From the NCBI RefSeq assembly GCF_014218275.1, contig NZ_AP023213.1, positions 1,466,001-1,530,000 on the forward strand: a stretch of 64,000 nucleotides of DNA. Reading direction: 5' to 3'. Origin of the DNA: Citrifermentans bremense. GTDB taxonomy: Bacteria; Desulfobacterota; Desulfuromonadia; Geobacterales; Geobacteraceae. Below the pieces are notes generated by a model, which saw only the letters and a list, made by a program, of their open reading frames with translations, did no database searches and had not been told where the DNA came from. The position numbers were made by a program, and so were the translations under genes. Shown here in pieces: positions 17,653-26,720 of the stretch. How positions within the stretch are numbered: the stretch's first letter is position 1; the number at the start of each line of letters is the position of its first letter.

Positions 17653-18258
17653 ATGAACAGAGTATTCAATTCCTTTGCAGCCATCTTTGCGGCGGTTTTT
17701 CTTGTCATGGTCCCGGCCTTTGCTTCTGCATCGACGTGGAACATAGACCCGGAGCACTCAAGCGCCCAGTTCAAGGTACGGCACCTGATGGTCTCTCACG
17801 TGAAGGGTGGTTTCGGCAAGGTTTCTGGCGTGGTCACGATTGACGACAAGGACCTCGCGAAATCGCGCGTCACCGCCATAATCGACACAGCCTCCATCGA
17901 TTCCGGGGTCGCAAAGCGGGATGCGCACCTAAAGAGTGCGGACTTCCTGGACGTGGAGAAGTACCCGACCATGACCTTCAACTCAACCAGGATCGATAAA
18001 AAAGGGGACGGCATGCTCAGGATGACCGGCAACCTGACCCTGCATGGTGTGACCCGTCCGGTTGTGCTTGAGGTCGAAGGGCCGACGGCTCAGGTGAAAG
18101 ACCCAATGGGGAACGTCAGGCGCGGCGCCTCCGCTACCACCAAGATCAGCAGGAAGGATTTCGGGCTGGTCTGGAACAAGGCTCTGGAAGCTGGCGGGGT
18201 AGCGGTCGGCGATGACGTCGACATAAGCATCGAGGTGGAACTGATCCTGGCCAAGTGA
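17653..18258 (+). CDS. YceI-family periplasmic lipid-binding-like protein
   Basis: 201 residues with an N-terminal signal peptide (hydrophobic core FAAIFAAVFLVMVPAFASA, cleavage near residue 27). The mature part begins with the family pattern TWNIDPEHSSAQFKVRHLMVSHVKGGF and contains DVEKYPTMTFNST and LTLHGVTRPV. YceI proteins are lipocalin-like barrels that bind isoprenoid lipids and are often induced by base or stress. The GAGGAGG site sits before ATG 17653. It is read divergently from the ferritin-like gene across about 270 bp. Confidence 0.9.
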   Translation: MNRVFNSFAAIFAAVFLVMVPAFASASTWNIDPEHSSAQFKVRHLMVSHVKGGFGKVSGVVTIDDKDLAKSRVTAIIDTASIDSGVAKRDAHLKSADFLDVEKYPTMTFNSTRIDKKGDGMLRMTGNLTLHGVTRPVVLEVEGPTAQVKDPMGNVRRGASATTKISRKDFGLVWNKALEAGGVAVGDDVDISIEVELILAK

Positions 18259-18617
18259 CCACGGATGAAGCTGCACGCACGAAAGGGCCATCATGCCGCA
18301 GCCGGCTGATGGCCCTGCTGTATTCCTGCACAGCATCTATTGGGGCGCATGCCGCAGTTATACACCTCTTTGCAACCTGCAGGTCCTTGTCAATCCGGTA
18401 ACTTAAAGCTTTGGTTGGGAGGCCGGACCTGCCTGGAACCGCGCCAGGTGTATGAAAAAGAAATACTATCGGCCGCGGCTGGAGGAACGCGATGAATGGT
18501 CAAAGCGTGTAATTTCGCTACTTTGAACGCTAGATGAACTTGGCTGCAGCTCTGGCATGCTTGATGCTTTTCATGAATCAAGCAGACTAAAGAACTGATT
18601 CCTAAAAGGAGGATGTC
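18259..18617 (+). other. Intergenic region with hairpin and sigma-54 element
   Basis: 359 bp without a supported gene. GGGCCATCA and TGATGGCCC pair at about 18285-18313 and may end the YceI transcript although the T-run is poor. A -24/-12 element lies at 18553-18568. Confidence 0.55.
18553..18568 (+). promoter_or_regulatory. Sigma-54 promoter candidate
   Basis: TGGCATGCTTGATGCT has GG and GC exactly 10 bases apart, matching the -24/-12 pattern at most consensus positions. It lies 50 bp before the start of the small membrane protein gene. Confidence 0.55.
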
Positions 18618-18845
18618 ATGAGAGCGAGAGCACCAATAACCGCGATTCTTGCAACGGCCGCTTCTGCGACCACGGCTTTTGCAGCAAACGGTGCGCAGGC
18701 TGACGAGCCTGGCATCCTTGTCTGGGCCTTCATGGGATTTGCCGCCGTCATCGTGGCGGGGCAGATGGTTCCGGCGGCGCTGCTGGTATTCGGCGCGCTG
18801 AAGGCGCTCCTCGGCAAGCCCGAGGCGGCGAAAATGAAGGCTTAA
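18618..18845 (+). CDS. Small membrane protein with signal peptide
   Basis: 75 residues: a short signal-like N-terminus (AILATAASATTAFA), then a single long membrane stretch (about 33-63, ILVWAFMGFAAVIVAGQMVPAA and LLVFGALKALL). AAAAGGAGG precedes the ATG. Not recognised as a named family. It is flanked by a sigma-54 promoter candidate and a perfect terminator, so it is a real single-gene transcript. The role is unknown. Confidence 0.7.
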   Translation: MRARAPITAILATAASATTAFAANGAQADEPGILVWAFMGFAAVIVAGQMVPAALLVFGALKALLGKPEAAKMKA

Positions 18846-18873
18846 AGGGGCAGGGAGGCTGCTGCAAAACGGC

Positions 18874-18911
18874 AAAAGCCGCTCGAAGTTTCGAGCGGCT
18901 TTTCCTTTTTC
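18874..18911. terminator. Bidirectional terminator
   Basis: AAAAGCCGCTCGAA and TTCGAGCGGCTTTT are perfect arms; T-rich sequence follows. It serves the small membrane gene and possibly the lactate operon on the other strand. Confidence 0.85.
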
Positions 18912-18967
18912 TGAACCAGCGATTGATCTTCGCAGCAGCTCAGCGAAGACTCCTCATCTCTCTCCCT

Positions 18968-21103
18968 TTACCCTTTCAACCGCTCCGCCAGAAGTTCGGC
19001 CGTGTGCTTCACCTTGACCCCGCCCCCCTGCTGGTCGAACCCGCCGCGGATCTGCATCACGCACCCCGGGCAGTCCATAGCCACTACCGGCGCGCCGGTA
19101 TCCTTGATGTTCTGCAGTTTCCGCTTGAGTATCGGCGCCGAGATCTCGGGAAGCTTCATCGAGTAGGAGCCCCCCATGCCGCAGCACGTGTCGCACTCGA
19201 ACATCTCCTCCAGCTGATAGCCCGCCTTCTGCAGCAGTTCGCGCGGCTCTTCCGACACCCTGAGGGTGCGCTTCAGATGGCAGGAGTCGTGGTAGGTGAT
19301 CTTCCCCAGCTCTTCTCCTTCCTCAAAGCTCAGCCTTCCCTCATCGGTCAGACGCTTCACGAGCGTAGCGAGGTCCACGGTTTTCGCGGCCAGTTGCCGC
19401 GCCTGCTCCAGGTGCTCGGTCTGCCCCAGGGTTTCCAGGGTCTTGCCGAACTCGTGCGCCAGCGCGACCGTGCAGGTGGGGCAGGCGGAGACCACGTACT
19501 GCGCGTCGTCTTGCAGGAGCGCCTCTATGTTGTCGACCGCGTTTTGCGCCGCAACCTCGTAGGCGCCGTTGTAGAGCGCTGGGGCTCCGCAGCAGGTCTG
19601 CTCCTCGGGGAATAGCACCTCGATCCCGGCCTTGTTCAGCAGCTTCACCAGTGCAATGCCCGTCTCGGGGTAGGCAAAATCGATCAGGCAGCCGGCGTAG
19701 AAGACAGCCTTTTCCTTTCCCTGCGGCTGCTCGATTTCGGGGAAGATGTCCCTGAACGGCTTCTCCGCTATGGCGGGGAGGCTGCGGCCGTCGGTGAGGT
19801 CGGCCAGAAACAGCGGCAGGTGGCGGATGAACCCGGCCGAGCTGAAGGGTTTTCCCGCGACGGAGGCGGCGCGCAGCATGCCGTGGAAGAGCTTTCTGTT
19901 GTTGACCACGCCGAAGATCGCCTTTTGCAAGAGCGGCTGTCCTTTTTCCACTACCAGCCGCCGCCTGATCTCCATGATCATCTCGGGGATGTCGAGCTTT
20001 CCCGGGCAGACCTCCTTGCAGTTGCCGCACTGGATGCAGAGCCCCTGGATTTCCTCGGACTTTTTCAGTTCGTCGAACCAGGCAGTGAGGATGGTGCCGA
20101 TACCTCCGGTGTAGATGCTGCCGAAGACGTGCCCCCCCACCAGCCGGAAGATGGGGCAGACGTTCAGGCAGGAGCCGCAGCGGATGCATTGCAGCGCCTG
20201 CTTGAACTTGGGATCCTGCGCCATTTCTGTGCGCCGGTTGTCCATCAGGATTATGTGCAGCTCCTTTTCGCTGCCGTCGTCGTTGAGGGTGGGGCCGGTG
20301 ATGATGGAGACGTAGCTGGTGAGAAGCTGCGCCGTGGCGCTCCTGGGGAGCGCGTCGAGTATGGGGGCGACACTTTCGAACTTCTCCACCAGCTTCTCGA
20401 CGCCGACCAGCGCCACGTGGATTTTAGGAAGGGTGGTGACGAGCCTTGCGTTCCCCTCGTTGGTCACAAGCACTATGCTTCCGGTTTCGGCGACGGCGAT
20501 GTTGCCGCCGGAGATCCCCATTTCCGCGGCCAGGAACTTCGGGCGCAGCTCGTTTCGGGCCACCTTGACCAGCCGCGGGATGTCCGTGGAGAGCCGCTCG
20601 TCGACCTCCTTGCTGAAGATCTCCGCCACCTCTTCCTTGGTCATGTGGATGGCGGGCATGACCATGTGCGATGGCGTCTGGCCGGCAAGTTGTATTATCC
20701 ACTCCCCAAGGTCGGTCTCGGCGACCGAGATCCCTTCCTGCAGCAGGGCCTTGTTCAGGTGGATCTCCTCTGTCGCCATGGACTTCGACTTCACCACGCT
20801 TTTAACACCCTTCTCCTTGGCCAGTTGCAGGATGTAGCGCTTCACCTCCTGCGGATCGCGGGTGCGGAATACCTTGGCGCCGAGCGCCTCGGCGTTCGCC
20901 TTGAAAGTGTCTGCCACCTCGTCGAGGTGACAGGCGGCCCTCGACTTGGCGTCGGCGACGGTGGCGCGGAGCGCCTCGAAGTCGATCCCCTCGTAGGCCT
21001 TGGCGCGGTTCACCTTGTACGCCTCCGAGAATTTCCCAAGGGCGCCTGTCAGGTTGGCGTCGTTGAGTGCGCGGTTGATGGATGCCTTGAACTCTTTTTT
21101 CAT
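18968..21103 (-). CDS. Fused L-lactate oxidation Fe-S protein (LutB-LutA)
   Basis: 711 residues, equal to LutB plus LutA end to end. The N-terminal half is a LUD domain (GISGGNIAVAETGSIVLVTNEGN), followed by two [4Fe-4S] sites, CIRCGSCLNVCP and CIQCGNCKEVCPG. The C-terminal part has two CCG units: CLIDFAYPETG with CCGAPALYNG and CPTC, then HDSCHLKRTL with CCGMGGSYS and CPGC. The family oxidises L-lactate to pyruvate and passes electrons to the quinone pool. It overlaps lutC by the ATGA at 21100-21103, so the two are one operon, divergent from the lactate permease. The split form is usual elsewhere. Confidence 0.88.
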   Translation of the reverse strand: MKKEFKASINRALNDANLTGALGKFSEAYKVNRAKAYEGIDFEALRATVADAKSRAACHLDEVADTFKANAEALGAKVFRTRDPQEVKRYILQLAKEKGVKSVVKSKSMATEEIHLNKALLQEGISVAETDLGEWIIQLAGQTPSHMVMPAIHMTKEEVAEIFSKEVDERLSTDIPRLVKVARNELRPKFLAAEMGISGGNIAVAETGSIVLVTNEGNARLVTTLPKIHVALVGVEKLVEKFESVAPILDALPRSATAQLLTSYVSIITGPTLNDDGSEKELHIILMDNRRTEMAQDPKFKQALQCIRCGSCLNVCPIFRLVGGHVFGSIYTGGIGTILTAWFDELKKSEEIQGLCIQCGNCKEVCPGKLDIPEMIMEIRRRLVVEKGQPLLQKAIFGVVNNRKLFHGMLRAASVAGKPFSSAGFIRHLPLFLADLTDGRSLPAIAEKPFRDIFPEIEQPQGKEKAVFYAGCLIDFAYPETGIALVKLLNKAGIEVLFPEEQTCCGAPALYNGAYEVAAQNAVDNIEALLQDDAQYVVSACPTCTVALAHEFGKTLETLGQTEHLEQARQLAAKTVDLATLVKRLTDEGRLSFEEGEELGKITYHDSCHLKRTLRVSEEPRELLQKAGYQLEEMFECDTCCGMGGSYSMKLPEISAPILKRKLQNIKDTGAPVVAMDCPGCVMQIRGGFDQQGGGVKVKHTAELLAERLKG

Positions 21104-21651
21104 CTCCTGCCTCCCTCAAGCTCGTCCACAAATAGGATCACCAGGCGCTGGGGGCCGTGCACCCCTATGGTCAGCACCCGCTCGATGTCGGCGGTGCGGC
21201 TGGGACCGGTAATGAAGGCTATGTAGCGGCTGGTCTTGGGGGAGATCCTGGTGAAGACGGAAGCCTTGTCGGGAACGATGTTGGCGCTCGGGACGAGGGC
21301 TATGTGGATGTCGGTGAGCGAGGAGGCGAGCCGGTCGGCGGGGGCGCTTTGATCCTGCACCAAAGAGCCGGTGTCGGCGACGGCGAAAGACATCTCGCTG
21401 ATACCGACCTTCGCCTGGGCCGCACGCTCGCGGGTCACCTCGAAGGAGAGCCCCGGCAGGTTGCGGAGGGTTTCACGGTCGATGCCTTCCAGGAAAGGTC
21501 CTTCAGCCCATATTGCGCGGCAGCCTGGAAGCTCTGCGGCACATTCTTCCTTCAGCAAGGAGGTGATGAACCCAAGCGCCTCCTTCTTGCCGGCTACCCG
21601 ATGCACTTCCGCCCCGACCGCGGACGCCTTGCTTTTGAATAGTTCGTACAT
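21100..21651 (-). CDS. lutC: LUD-domain protein LutC
   Basis: 183 residues with a single LUD domain: VGISEMSFAVADTGSLV, LVPSANIV, and YIAFITGPSRTADIERVLTIGVHGP, the family's C-terminal signature. It is a partner of LutA/LutB in L-lactate oxidation. GGAGGAAA precedes the ATG. It is the first gene of the minus-strand pair, and its promoter must lie in 21652-22091. Confidence 0.88.
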   Translation of the reverse strand: MYELFKSKASAVGAEVHRVAGKKEALGFITSLLKEECAAELPGCRAIWAEGPFLEGIDRETLRNLPGLSFEVTRERAAQAKVGISEMSFAVADTGSLVQDQSAPADRLASSLTDIHIALVPSANIVPDKASVFTRISPKTSRYIAFITGPSRTADIERVLTIGVHGPQRLVILFVDELEGGRR

Positions 21652-22091
21652 GCTCTGGTTTCCTCCATCCCGCTGTCGCGCCGTTTCCCAGCCTGCAGGC
21701 TCATGCCGCCTTGAAGTGGAGGGAAAGCTGTTTTAAAGGATGCTGCCCCGTCTGGTCTGGGCGGAATCAACTCCACCTGCCAGGCTCGTTGTTGCATATG
21801 CGGAGAAACAGATATTACCAAAATGATGACGCATGGTAGTTCAAAAATGTGCCTATGTAAAGCAGTTTAACTGTTCCGCGCAAAAAAACTTGACACTGTA
21901 TTCAAAAGGTGGTTAATTGGCCTGACCAAAAAGTATAACCGGGTTTGATTGGCCTGTTCTCCAGCTCGCAAGGCGCCGGGTGTCTCAGGTCCAAGACGAA
22001 GATTGATCCGTTTAACGGTTTAGCTGCACGTAAAAAGCACCGGTCTTGAAACGCACCAAGACAGCACCAAGAGCAAAGGAGAACACAAGTC
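21652..22091. other. Divergent promoter region of the lactate locus
   Basis: 440 bp between lutC (minus) and the permease (plus). The stretch 21780-22090 is AT-richer than its neighbours. It holds a TTGACA box and a FadR-type operator candidate, given separately; no gene is supported. Confidence 0.6.
21890..21931 (+). promoter_or_regulatory. Promoter and FadR/LldR-type operator of lactate permease
   Basis: TTGACA at 21890-21895, 16-base spacer, GTTAAT at 21912-21917. Overlapping the -10 box is AATTGGCCTGACCAAAA (21915-21931), close to the AATTGG...CCAATT boxes bound by LldR/PdhR-type GntR regulators. A second half (GATTGGCCTG) follows near 21947. A FadR-type regulator is encoded at the end of this operon. 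Confidence 0.55.
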
Positions 22092-24041
22092 ATGCCATGG
22101 ATTCAGAGCTACACCCCTGTAGCGGGAAGTCTCGCGATGTCGGCCCTGGTAGCCGCCATTCCCCTCGCCGTCATCTTCGTCTGTCTGGCCGTCTTCAAGA
22201 TGAAGGCGCACAAGGCGGGCCCGCTGGCGGTCGCCTCCGCCATTGCCATCGCCGTCTTCATCTGGCAGATGCCCGCGAAACTTGCCGGGCTCGCCACGCT
22301 GCACGGTGTGGCCTTCGGCCTCTTCCCGGTCTTCTACATCGTGGTGACCACCATTCTCCTTTACAACATCACGGTGAAGGGCGGGCAGTTCGAGATCATC
22401 CGCGCTTCCCTGGCCGGGCTCACCGGTGACCGCCGCCTGCAGGCGCTGCTGATAGCCTTCTGCTTCGGCGCCTTCATCGAGGGTGCGGCAGGGTTCGGCA
22501 CCCCGGTCGCCATCGCCGGGGCCACCCTGGTCGGTCTCGGCTTCCGCCCCTTCTACGCCGCGGGTGTCTGCCTCATCGCCAACACCGCTCCGGTCGCCTT
22601 CGGCGCCATTGGCATCCCGGTGGTCGCGCTTGCCGGAGTCATGGGGTACGACGATGCCGGTCTGATGAAGCTCTCCACCATGGTGGGGAGGCAGCTTCCT
22701 TTCATCTCCGTGTTCATCCCCTTCTACGTCATCATGATCATGGTGGGATGGAAGAAGACCATCGAAGTCCTCCCCGCCATCATCGTCTGCGGCGTCACCT
22801 TCGCCCTTGCCCAGTGGGGTACCGCGAGCTACCTTGGTCCCTACCTCCCCGACGTCACCGCCTCGCTCCTGACCCTGGCCGCCCTCGTCATCCTGCTCAA
22901 GTTCTGGCAGCCCAAGACCGTCTGGACCTTCGATCATGAACCCGAATTCTCCGGGAAGGAGAGTCACGAATACACCGGCGGTCAGGTGTTCCGGGCCTGG
23001 GCCCCTTACCTGGTCCTCACCATCATGGTGCTGGTATGGGGGATCCCGTCTGTGAAGACCTCGCTCGACAAGAGCAAGGTGGTGATTCCCGTAGCAGGCC
23101 TCGACAACGCCATCGTGAAAAAGGTCTCCAAGCCTGAAGACGGCGTCAAGAAGGTCGCAGCGGTCAAGGCTGAAGCGGCCAGGCAGGCGGCGCTCCTCGT
23201 GCCGGCCGACGCCAAGCAGGCCGCATTGGCGGCAGGACTTGGCGAACTGCAGGGGCTTGAAGACAAGCTCCTTCTGGTCGAGCAGAGCCTGCCGGCCGGA
23301 AAGCCCGTGCTCACCGCAGAGCGCCTGGCAGCCTACGACGCGGTCGACAAGAAGCAGAAGGACCTGCAGAAGATAGAGAAGGAACTGGTCGAGGCGAAGC
23401 TGGTGGACAAGGCGCAGTTCAAGGCGCTCGACAAGGCCGTTGCCGATCAGCTCCCGGCCCAGATTGCAGCCAAATTCACCTTCAACTTCATGTCCGCGGC
23501 CGGCACCGCCATCCTGATTGCGGCCATCATCTCCGCACTTATCTGCGGCGTCGGCATCGGCGACTTCTTCCAGGTGCTCAGTAAGACCCTTTTCGACATG
23601 CGCTGGCCTGCGGTCACCGTCGCCTCAGTCGTGGGGCTTGCCTTTGTGATGAACGCGTCGGGCATGACCACCAGCATGGGGATGTCGTTTACCAAGGCGG
23701 GCGCGCTCTTCCCGTTCCTTTCCCCCTTCCTGGGGATGCTCGGCGTCTTCCTGACCGGCTCCGATACCTCGAGCAACGTCCTCTTCGGCGGGCTGCAGAA
23801 GGTGACCGCGGAACAGCTCGGCATGAACCCGCTTCTGACCGGCGCCGCCAACACCAGCGGCGGCGTCATGGGCAAGATGATCTCGCCGCAGTCCATCGCG
23901 GTAGCCTGCGCTGCCACGGGCCTGGTAGGGGAGGAGGGGAACCTCTTCCGCTTCACCCTGAAGCACGCCCTCTTCCTGACCACCGTGATGGGGTGCATCG
24001 TGGCGCTGCAGGCCTACGTCTTCCCCTGGATGATCCCCTGA
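22092..24041 (+). CDS. lutP: L-lactate permease, LutP/LldP family, with extra loop domain
   Basis: 649 residues, about 100 longer than ordinary LldP/LctP. Conserved segments include GAFIEGAAGFGTPVAI, AGVCLIANTAPVAFGAIG, FMSAAGTAILIAAI and LTGSDTSSNVLFGGLQK. Between roughly residues 318 and 460 lies a hydrophilic Ala/Lys/Glu-rich segment with coiled-coil character in place of a short loop. AAGGAG precedes the ATG. It is the first gene of the plus-strand lactate operon. The protein imports lactate (and perhaps glycolate) with protons. Confidence 0.9.
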   Translation: MPWIQSYTPVAGSLAMSALVAAIPLAVIFVCLAVFKMKAHKAGPLAVASAIAIAVFIWQMPAKLAGLATLHGVAFGLFPVFYIVVTTILLYNITVKGGQFEIIRASLAGLTGDRRLQALLIAFCFGAFIEGAAGFGTPVAIAGATLVGLGFRPFYAAGVCLIANTAPVAFGAIGIPVVALAGVMGYDDAGLMKLSTMVGRQLPFISVFIPFYVIMIMVGWKKTIEVLPAIIVCGVTFALAQWGTASYLGPYLPDVTASLLTLAALVILLKFWQPKTVWTFDHEPEFSGKESHEYTGGQVFRAWAPYLVLTIMVLVWGIPSVKTSLDKSKVVIPVAGLDNAIVKKVSKPEDGVKKVAAVKAEAARQAALLVPADAKQAALAAGLGELQGLEDKLLLVEQSLPAGKPVLTAERLAAYDAVDKKQKDLQKIEKELVEAKLVDKAQFKALDKAVADQLPAQIAAKFTFNFMSAAGTAILIAAIISALICGVGIGDFFQVLSKTLFDMRWPAVTVASVVGLAFVMNASGMTTSMGMSFTKAGALFPFLSPFLGMLGVFLTGSDTSSNVLFGGLQKVTAEQLGMNPLLTGAANTSGGVMGKMISPQSIAVACAATGLVGEEGNLFRFTLKHALFLTTVMGCIVALQAYVFPWMIP

Positions 24042-24174
24042 TGAAACCGTCACCCCGGGGGGCTAGTCCTCCCGGGGGAACTGCCGTCTCGCCGTTTGCC
24101 GCGCAGCGATCTATTCGGGCAACCGCTGGAAACCCCCTCCTGCCGCTATAGGGAGCCGCAAGCTGGTAGCGATC

Positions 24175-24540
24175 ATGACAAAAACTACATTCAATATAGC
24201 CTGGCAGGTACTGCTCCTGTGGCTGGTCTTTCGCCTGGGGACCTTTCTGGTTGCTTTGCTGCACCTCTCACTCCCTGGGAACGTGGCCGGGATGCTGATC
24301 ATGTTCGCCCTTTTGGCAAGCGGCGCGGTGAAGCCCTCGCTCGTCGAAGAGGGGGGAGGCTTTCTCCTCAAGCACTTCGCCTTCTTCTTCATCCCGATCT
24401 CTGTGGGGCTCATGACCTTTGGTGATCTCATGCGCCAAAGCGGGGCGGCTTTGTTGTTTGTCCTTACTGTCAGCGCCTTGGTGGGGGTGGCGGCTACAGG
24501 GATCTCGGTAAAGCTGCTGCAGGGGAGCTCCTCCCGATGA
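24175..24540 (+). CDS. lrgA: CidA/LrgA-family membrane protein
   Basis: 121 residues with four hydrophobic helices and the family pattern LSLPGNVAGMLIMFALL and FFIPISVGLM. LrgA acts with LrgB. First described as holin/antiholin-like, in Bacillus and streptococci these pairs take part in pyruvate transport. Sitting between a lactate permease and lactate oxidases, transport of pyruvate or lactate is the better guess here. Its stop overlaps the lrgB start by 4 bp. Confidence 0.85.
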   Translation: MTKTTFNIAWQVLLLWLVFRLGTFLVALLHLSLPGNVAGMLIMFALLASGAVKPSLVEEGGGFLLKHFAFFFIPISVGLMTFGDLMRQSGAALLFVLTVSALVGVAATGISVKLLQGSSSR

Positions 24541-25226
24541 GCCTGCTCTTAAGCGTCTCCCTCATCCTGCTGACCTTGGCGGCCTACCTGGCGACCCGCC
24601 GCATCTTCCTCGCCTATCGGCACCCGCTGCTTAACCCTGTTTTCCTGAGCACCGTGACCATCATCGCCCTCCTTAAACTCACGGGGTACACCTGGGGCGA
24701 CTACCAACCGGCCAAAGAGGTGATGACCTTCCTCCTCGGCCCGGCAACAGTGGCGCTCGCCCTGCCGCTTTACCACAACCGGCTGCTGTTACGCCGGCAT
24801 GCTCCCGCCGTTTTGGCGGGTGTTGCCGCCGGTTCGCTGACCACCATGACCGCAGCCCTTGTGGCGGGGAGGCTCTTGTCGCTTAACGACACACTGCTTC
24901 TCTCCCTGGGTCCCAAATCGGTGACCGTTCCGATCGCCGTGGAGATCTCGCGCCTTTGCGGCGGGGAGGCCCCGCTTACCGCAGCCTTCGTGGTGGCGAC
25001 CGGGATGCTCGGCTCCATACTGGGACCGGGAACTCTCACGCTGCTGAAGGTGAAGCATCCGATGGCCCGGGGGCTTGCGCTCGGGACCGTTTCCCACGGC
25101 CAGGGAACGGCTGTGGCGCTCATGGAGAGCGAGACCGCAGGGGCCATGGGCGGTGTGGCCATGGCGCTTGCCGCCGTATTCACTGCGCTGATAGCACCTT
25201 ATTACCTCCCGCTTTTCCTGCACTGA
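24537..25226 (+). CDS. lrgB: CidB/LrgB-family membrane protein
   Basis: 229 residues, 6-7 membrane helices. Family signatures: FLLGPATVALALPLY, SLGPKSVTVPIAVEIS, GMLGSILGPGTLTLLKVKHPMARGLALG (read in two parts) and SHGQGTAVAL. ATGA overlap with lrgA. It probably forms a complex with LrgA that moves pyruvate or a related acid across the membrane; that role is inferred from context and other species. Confidence 0.88.
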   Translation: MSLLLSVSLILLTLAAYLATRRIFLAYRHPLLNPVFLSTVTIIALLKLTGYTWGDYQPAKEVMTFLLGPATVALALPLYHNRLLLRRHAPAVLAGVAAGSLTTMTAALVAGRLLSLNDTLLLSLGPKSVTVPIAVEISRLCGGEAPLTAAFVVATGMLGSILGPGTLTLLKVKHPMARGLALGTVSHGQGTAVALMESETAGAMGGVAMALAAVFTALIAPYYLPLFLH

Positions 25227-25282
25227 CAGGGATGGAGCGGAAGCCGCGACACTTCATACAAGAACTAAAAGGAACAGATGCC

Positions 25283-26656
25283 ATGGAAAAGAGTTTCATA
25301 AAGGCGCTGGCCGGGATCGTCGGAGAAGCCAACACCCTGACCGATCCCGAATCGCTTGCCTGTTACGGATACGATTCCACCCCCGAGCTGCAGAGCAGGC
25401 CGGGCGCGGTGCTGCTCCCGGGGAGCGCGGAGGAGATTTCTCAGGTCATGGCGCTCTGCCACGAGGCGGGGGTGCGGGTGACCCCACGCGGCTCCGGCAC
25501 CAACCTTTCCGGCGGCTCCATCTCCTTCGATGCCGGGGTGGTGCTGCAGACGAGCCGCCTGAACCGGATCCTGGAGATCGACGAGGAGAACCTGACCGCT
25601 ACGGTCGAGACCGGCGTGATCACCTCGGCGCTGCACCGCGAGGTGGAGGCGAAGGGGCTTTTCTACCCCCCCGACCCCGGGAGCATGAACATCTCCACCA
25701 TGGGGGGGAACGTGGCCGAGAACTCCGGAGGGTTGCGCGGCCTCAAGTACGGCGTCACCGACGACTACGTGATGGGGCTTAAGACCGTGCTCGCCGACGG
25801 CGACCTGTTGAAGACCGGCGGCAAGGTGGTGAAGGACGTGGCCGGCTACAACCTGAACCAGCTCCTGGTCTCCTCCGAGGGGACCCTCGGGGTGTTCACC
25901 GAGATCACCGTCAAGCTGATCCCGAAGCCGGTGGCGAAAAAGACCATGCTGGTGCACTTCCCGCAGTTGGAGCAGGCGGCGCTCACCGTCTCGCACATCA
26001 TCGCGGCGCGCATCATCCCGGCCACCCTGGAATTCCTGGACCGGGTCACCATCAAGTGCGTCGAAGATTATGCCCACGTGGGGCTGCCGCTCGACGTAGA
26101 CGCGGTCCTGCTCATCGAGGTGGACGGGCACCCCGCCCAGGTGGAGGAGGACGCGGCCGGCATCAGGCAGATCTGCGAGCGGCACCACTGCTCCTTCTTT
26201 CAGACCGCGGCGGGGCCCGAAGAGGCGCTGAAACTCGCAACGGCGCGCCGGGTGGCGCTTTCCGCCTTGGCTCGCATGAGGCCGACTACCATCCTGGAGG
26301 ACGCGACAGTCCCCAGGAGCTGCATAGCACCGATGGTCAAGCTGATCCAGGACACCGCCAGGAAGTACGACCTCCTGATCGGCACCTTCGGCCACGCCGG
26401 CGACGGCAACCTCCACCCCACCTGCCTCACCGACGAGAGAAACCCCGACGAGATCGCCCGCGCCCACAAGGCTTTCGGCGAGATTTTCGAGGCGACCATA
26501 GCCATGGGTGGGACCATCACCGGCGAGCACGGGGTAGGGGTGGCCAAGAAGAAGTACCTTCCCAAGCTGGTGGGAGAGTCGGGGCTGCGCGTGATGCGCG
26601 GCATCAAGGGGGCGCTTGACCCCAAGGGGATACTGAACCCCGGGAAGATTTTCTAG
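25283..26656 (+). CDS. glcD: FAD-linked glycolate/D-lactate dehydrogenase subunit
   Basis: 457 residues of the VAO/GlcD flavoprotein family. N-terminal FAD domain: VTPRGSGTNLSGGSIS, PPDPGSMNISTMGGNVAENSGG, GVTDDYVMGL and DVAGYNLNQLLVSSEGTLG. C-terminal cap ends with FGHAGDGNLHPT and TGEHGVGVAKK. It oxidises D-lactate or glycolate, passing electrons to the Fe-S partner encoded next. The start at 25283 is chosen by AAGGA upstream; the frame is open far upstream but that part lies inside lrgB. Confidence 0.92.
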   Translation: MEKSFIKALAGIVGEANTLTDPESLACYGYDSTPELQSRPGAVLLPGSAEEISQVMALCHEAGVRVTPRGSGTNLSGGSISFDAGVVLQTSRLNRILEIDEENLTATVETGVITSALHREVEAKGLFYPPDPGSMNISTMGGNVAENSGGLRGLKYGVTDDYVMGLKTVLADGDLLKTGGKVVKDVAGYNLNQLLVSSEGTLGVFTEITVKLIPKPVAKKTMLVHFPQLEQAALTVSHIIAARIIPATLEFLDRVTIKCVEDYAHVGLPLDVDAVLLIEVDGHPAQVEEDAAGIRQICERHHCSFFQTAAGPEEALKLATARRVALSALARMRPTTILEDATVPRSCIAPMVKLIQDTARKYDLLIGTFGHAGDGNLHPTCLTDERNPDEIARAHKAFGEIFEATIAMGGTITGEHGVGVAKKKYLPKLVGESGLRVMRGIKGALDPKGILNPGKIF

Positions 26657-26720
26657 CTCGTGGGCAGGGACCTGTCCGACGCCGAAGCCGAAGCCGTTTT
26701 GCGAAACAAGAGGGTGCACC

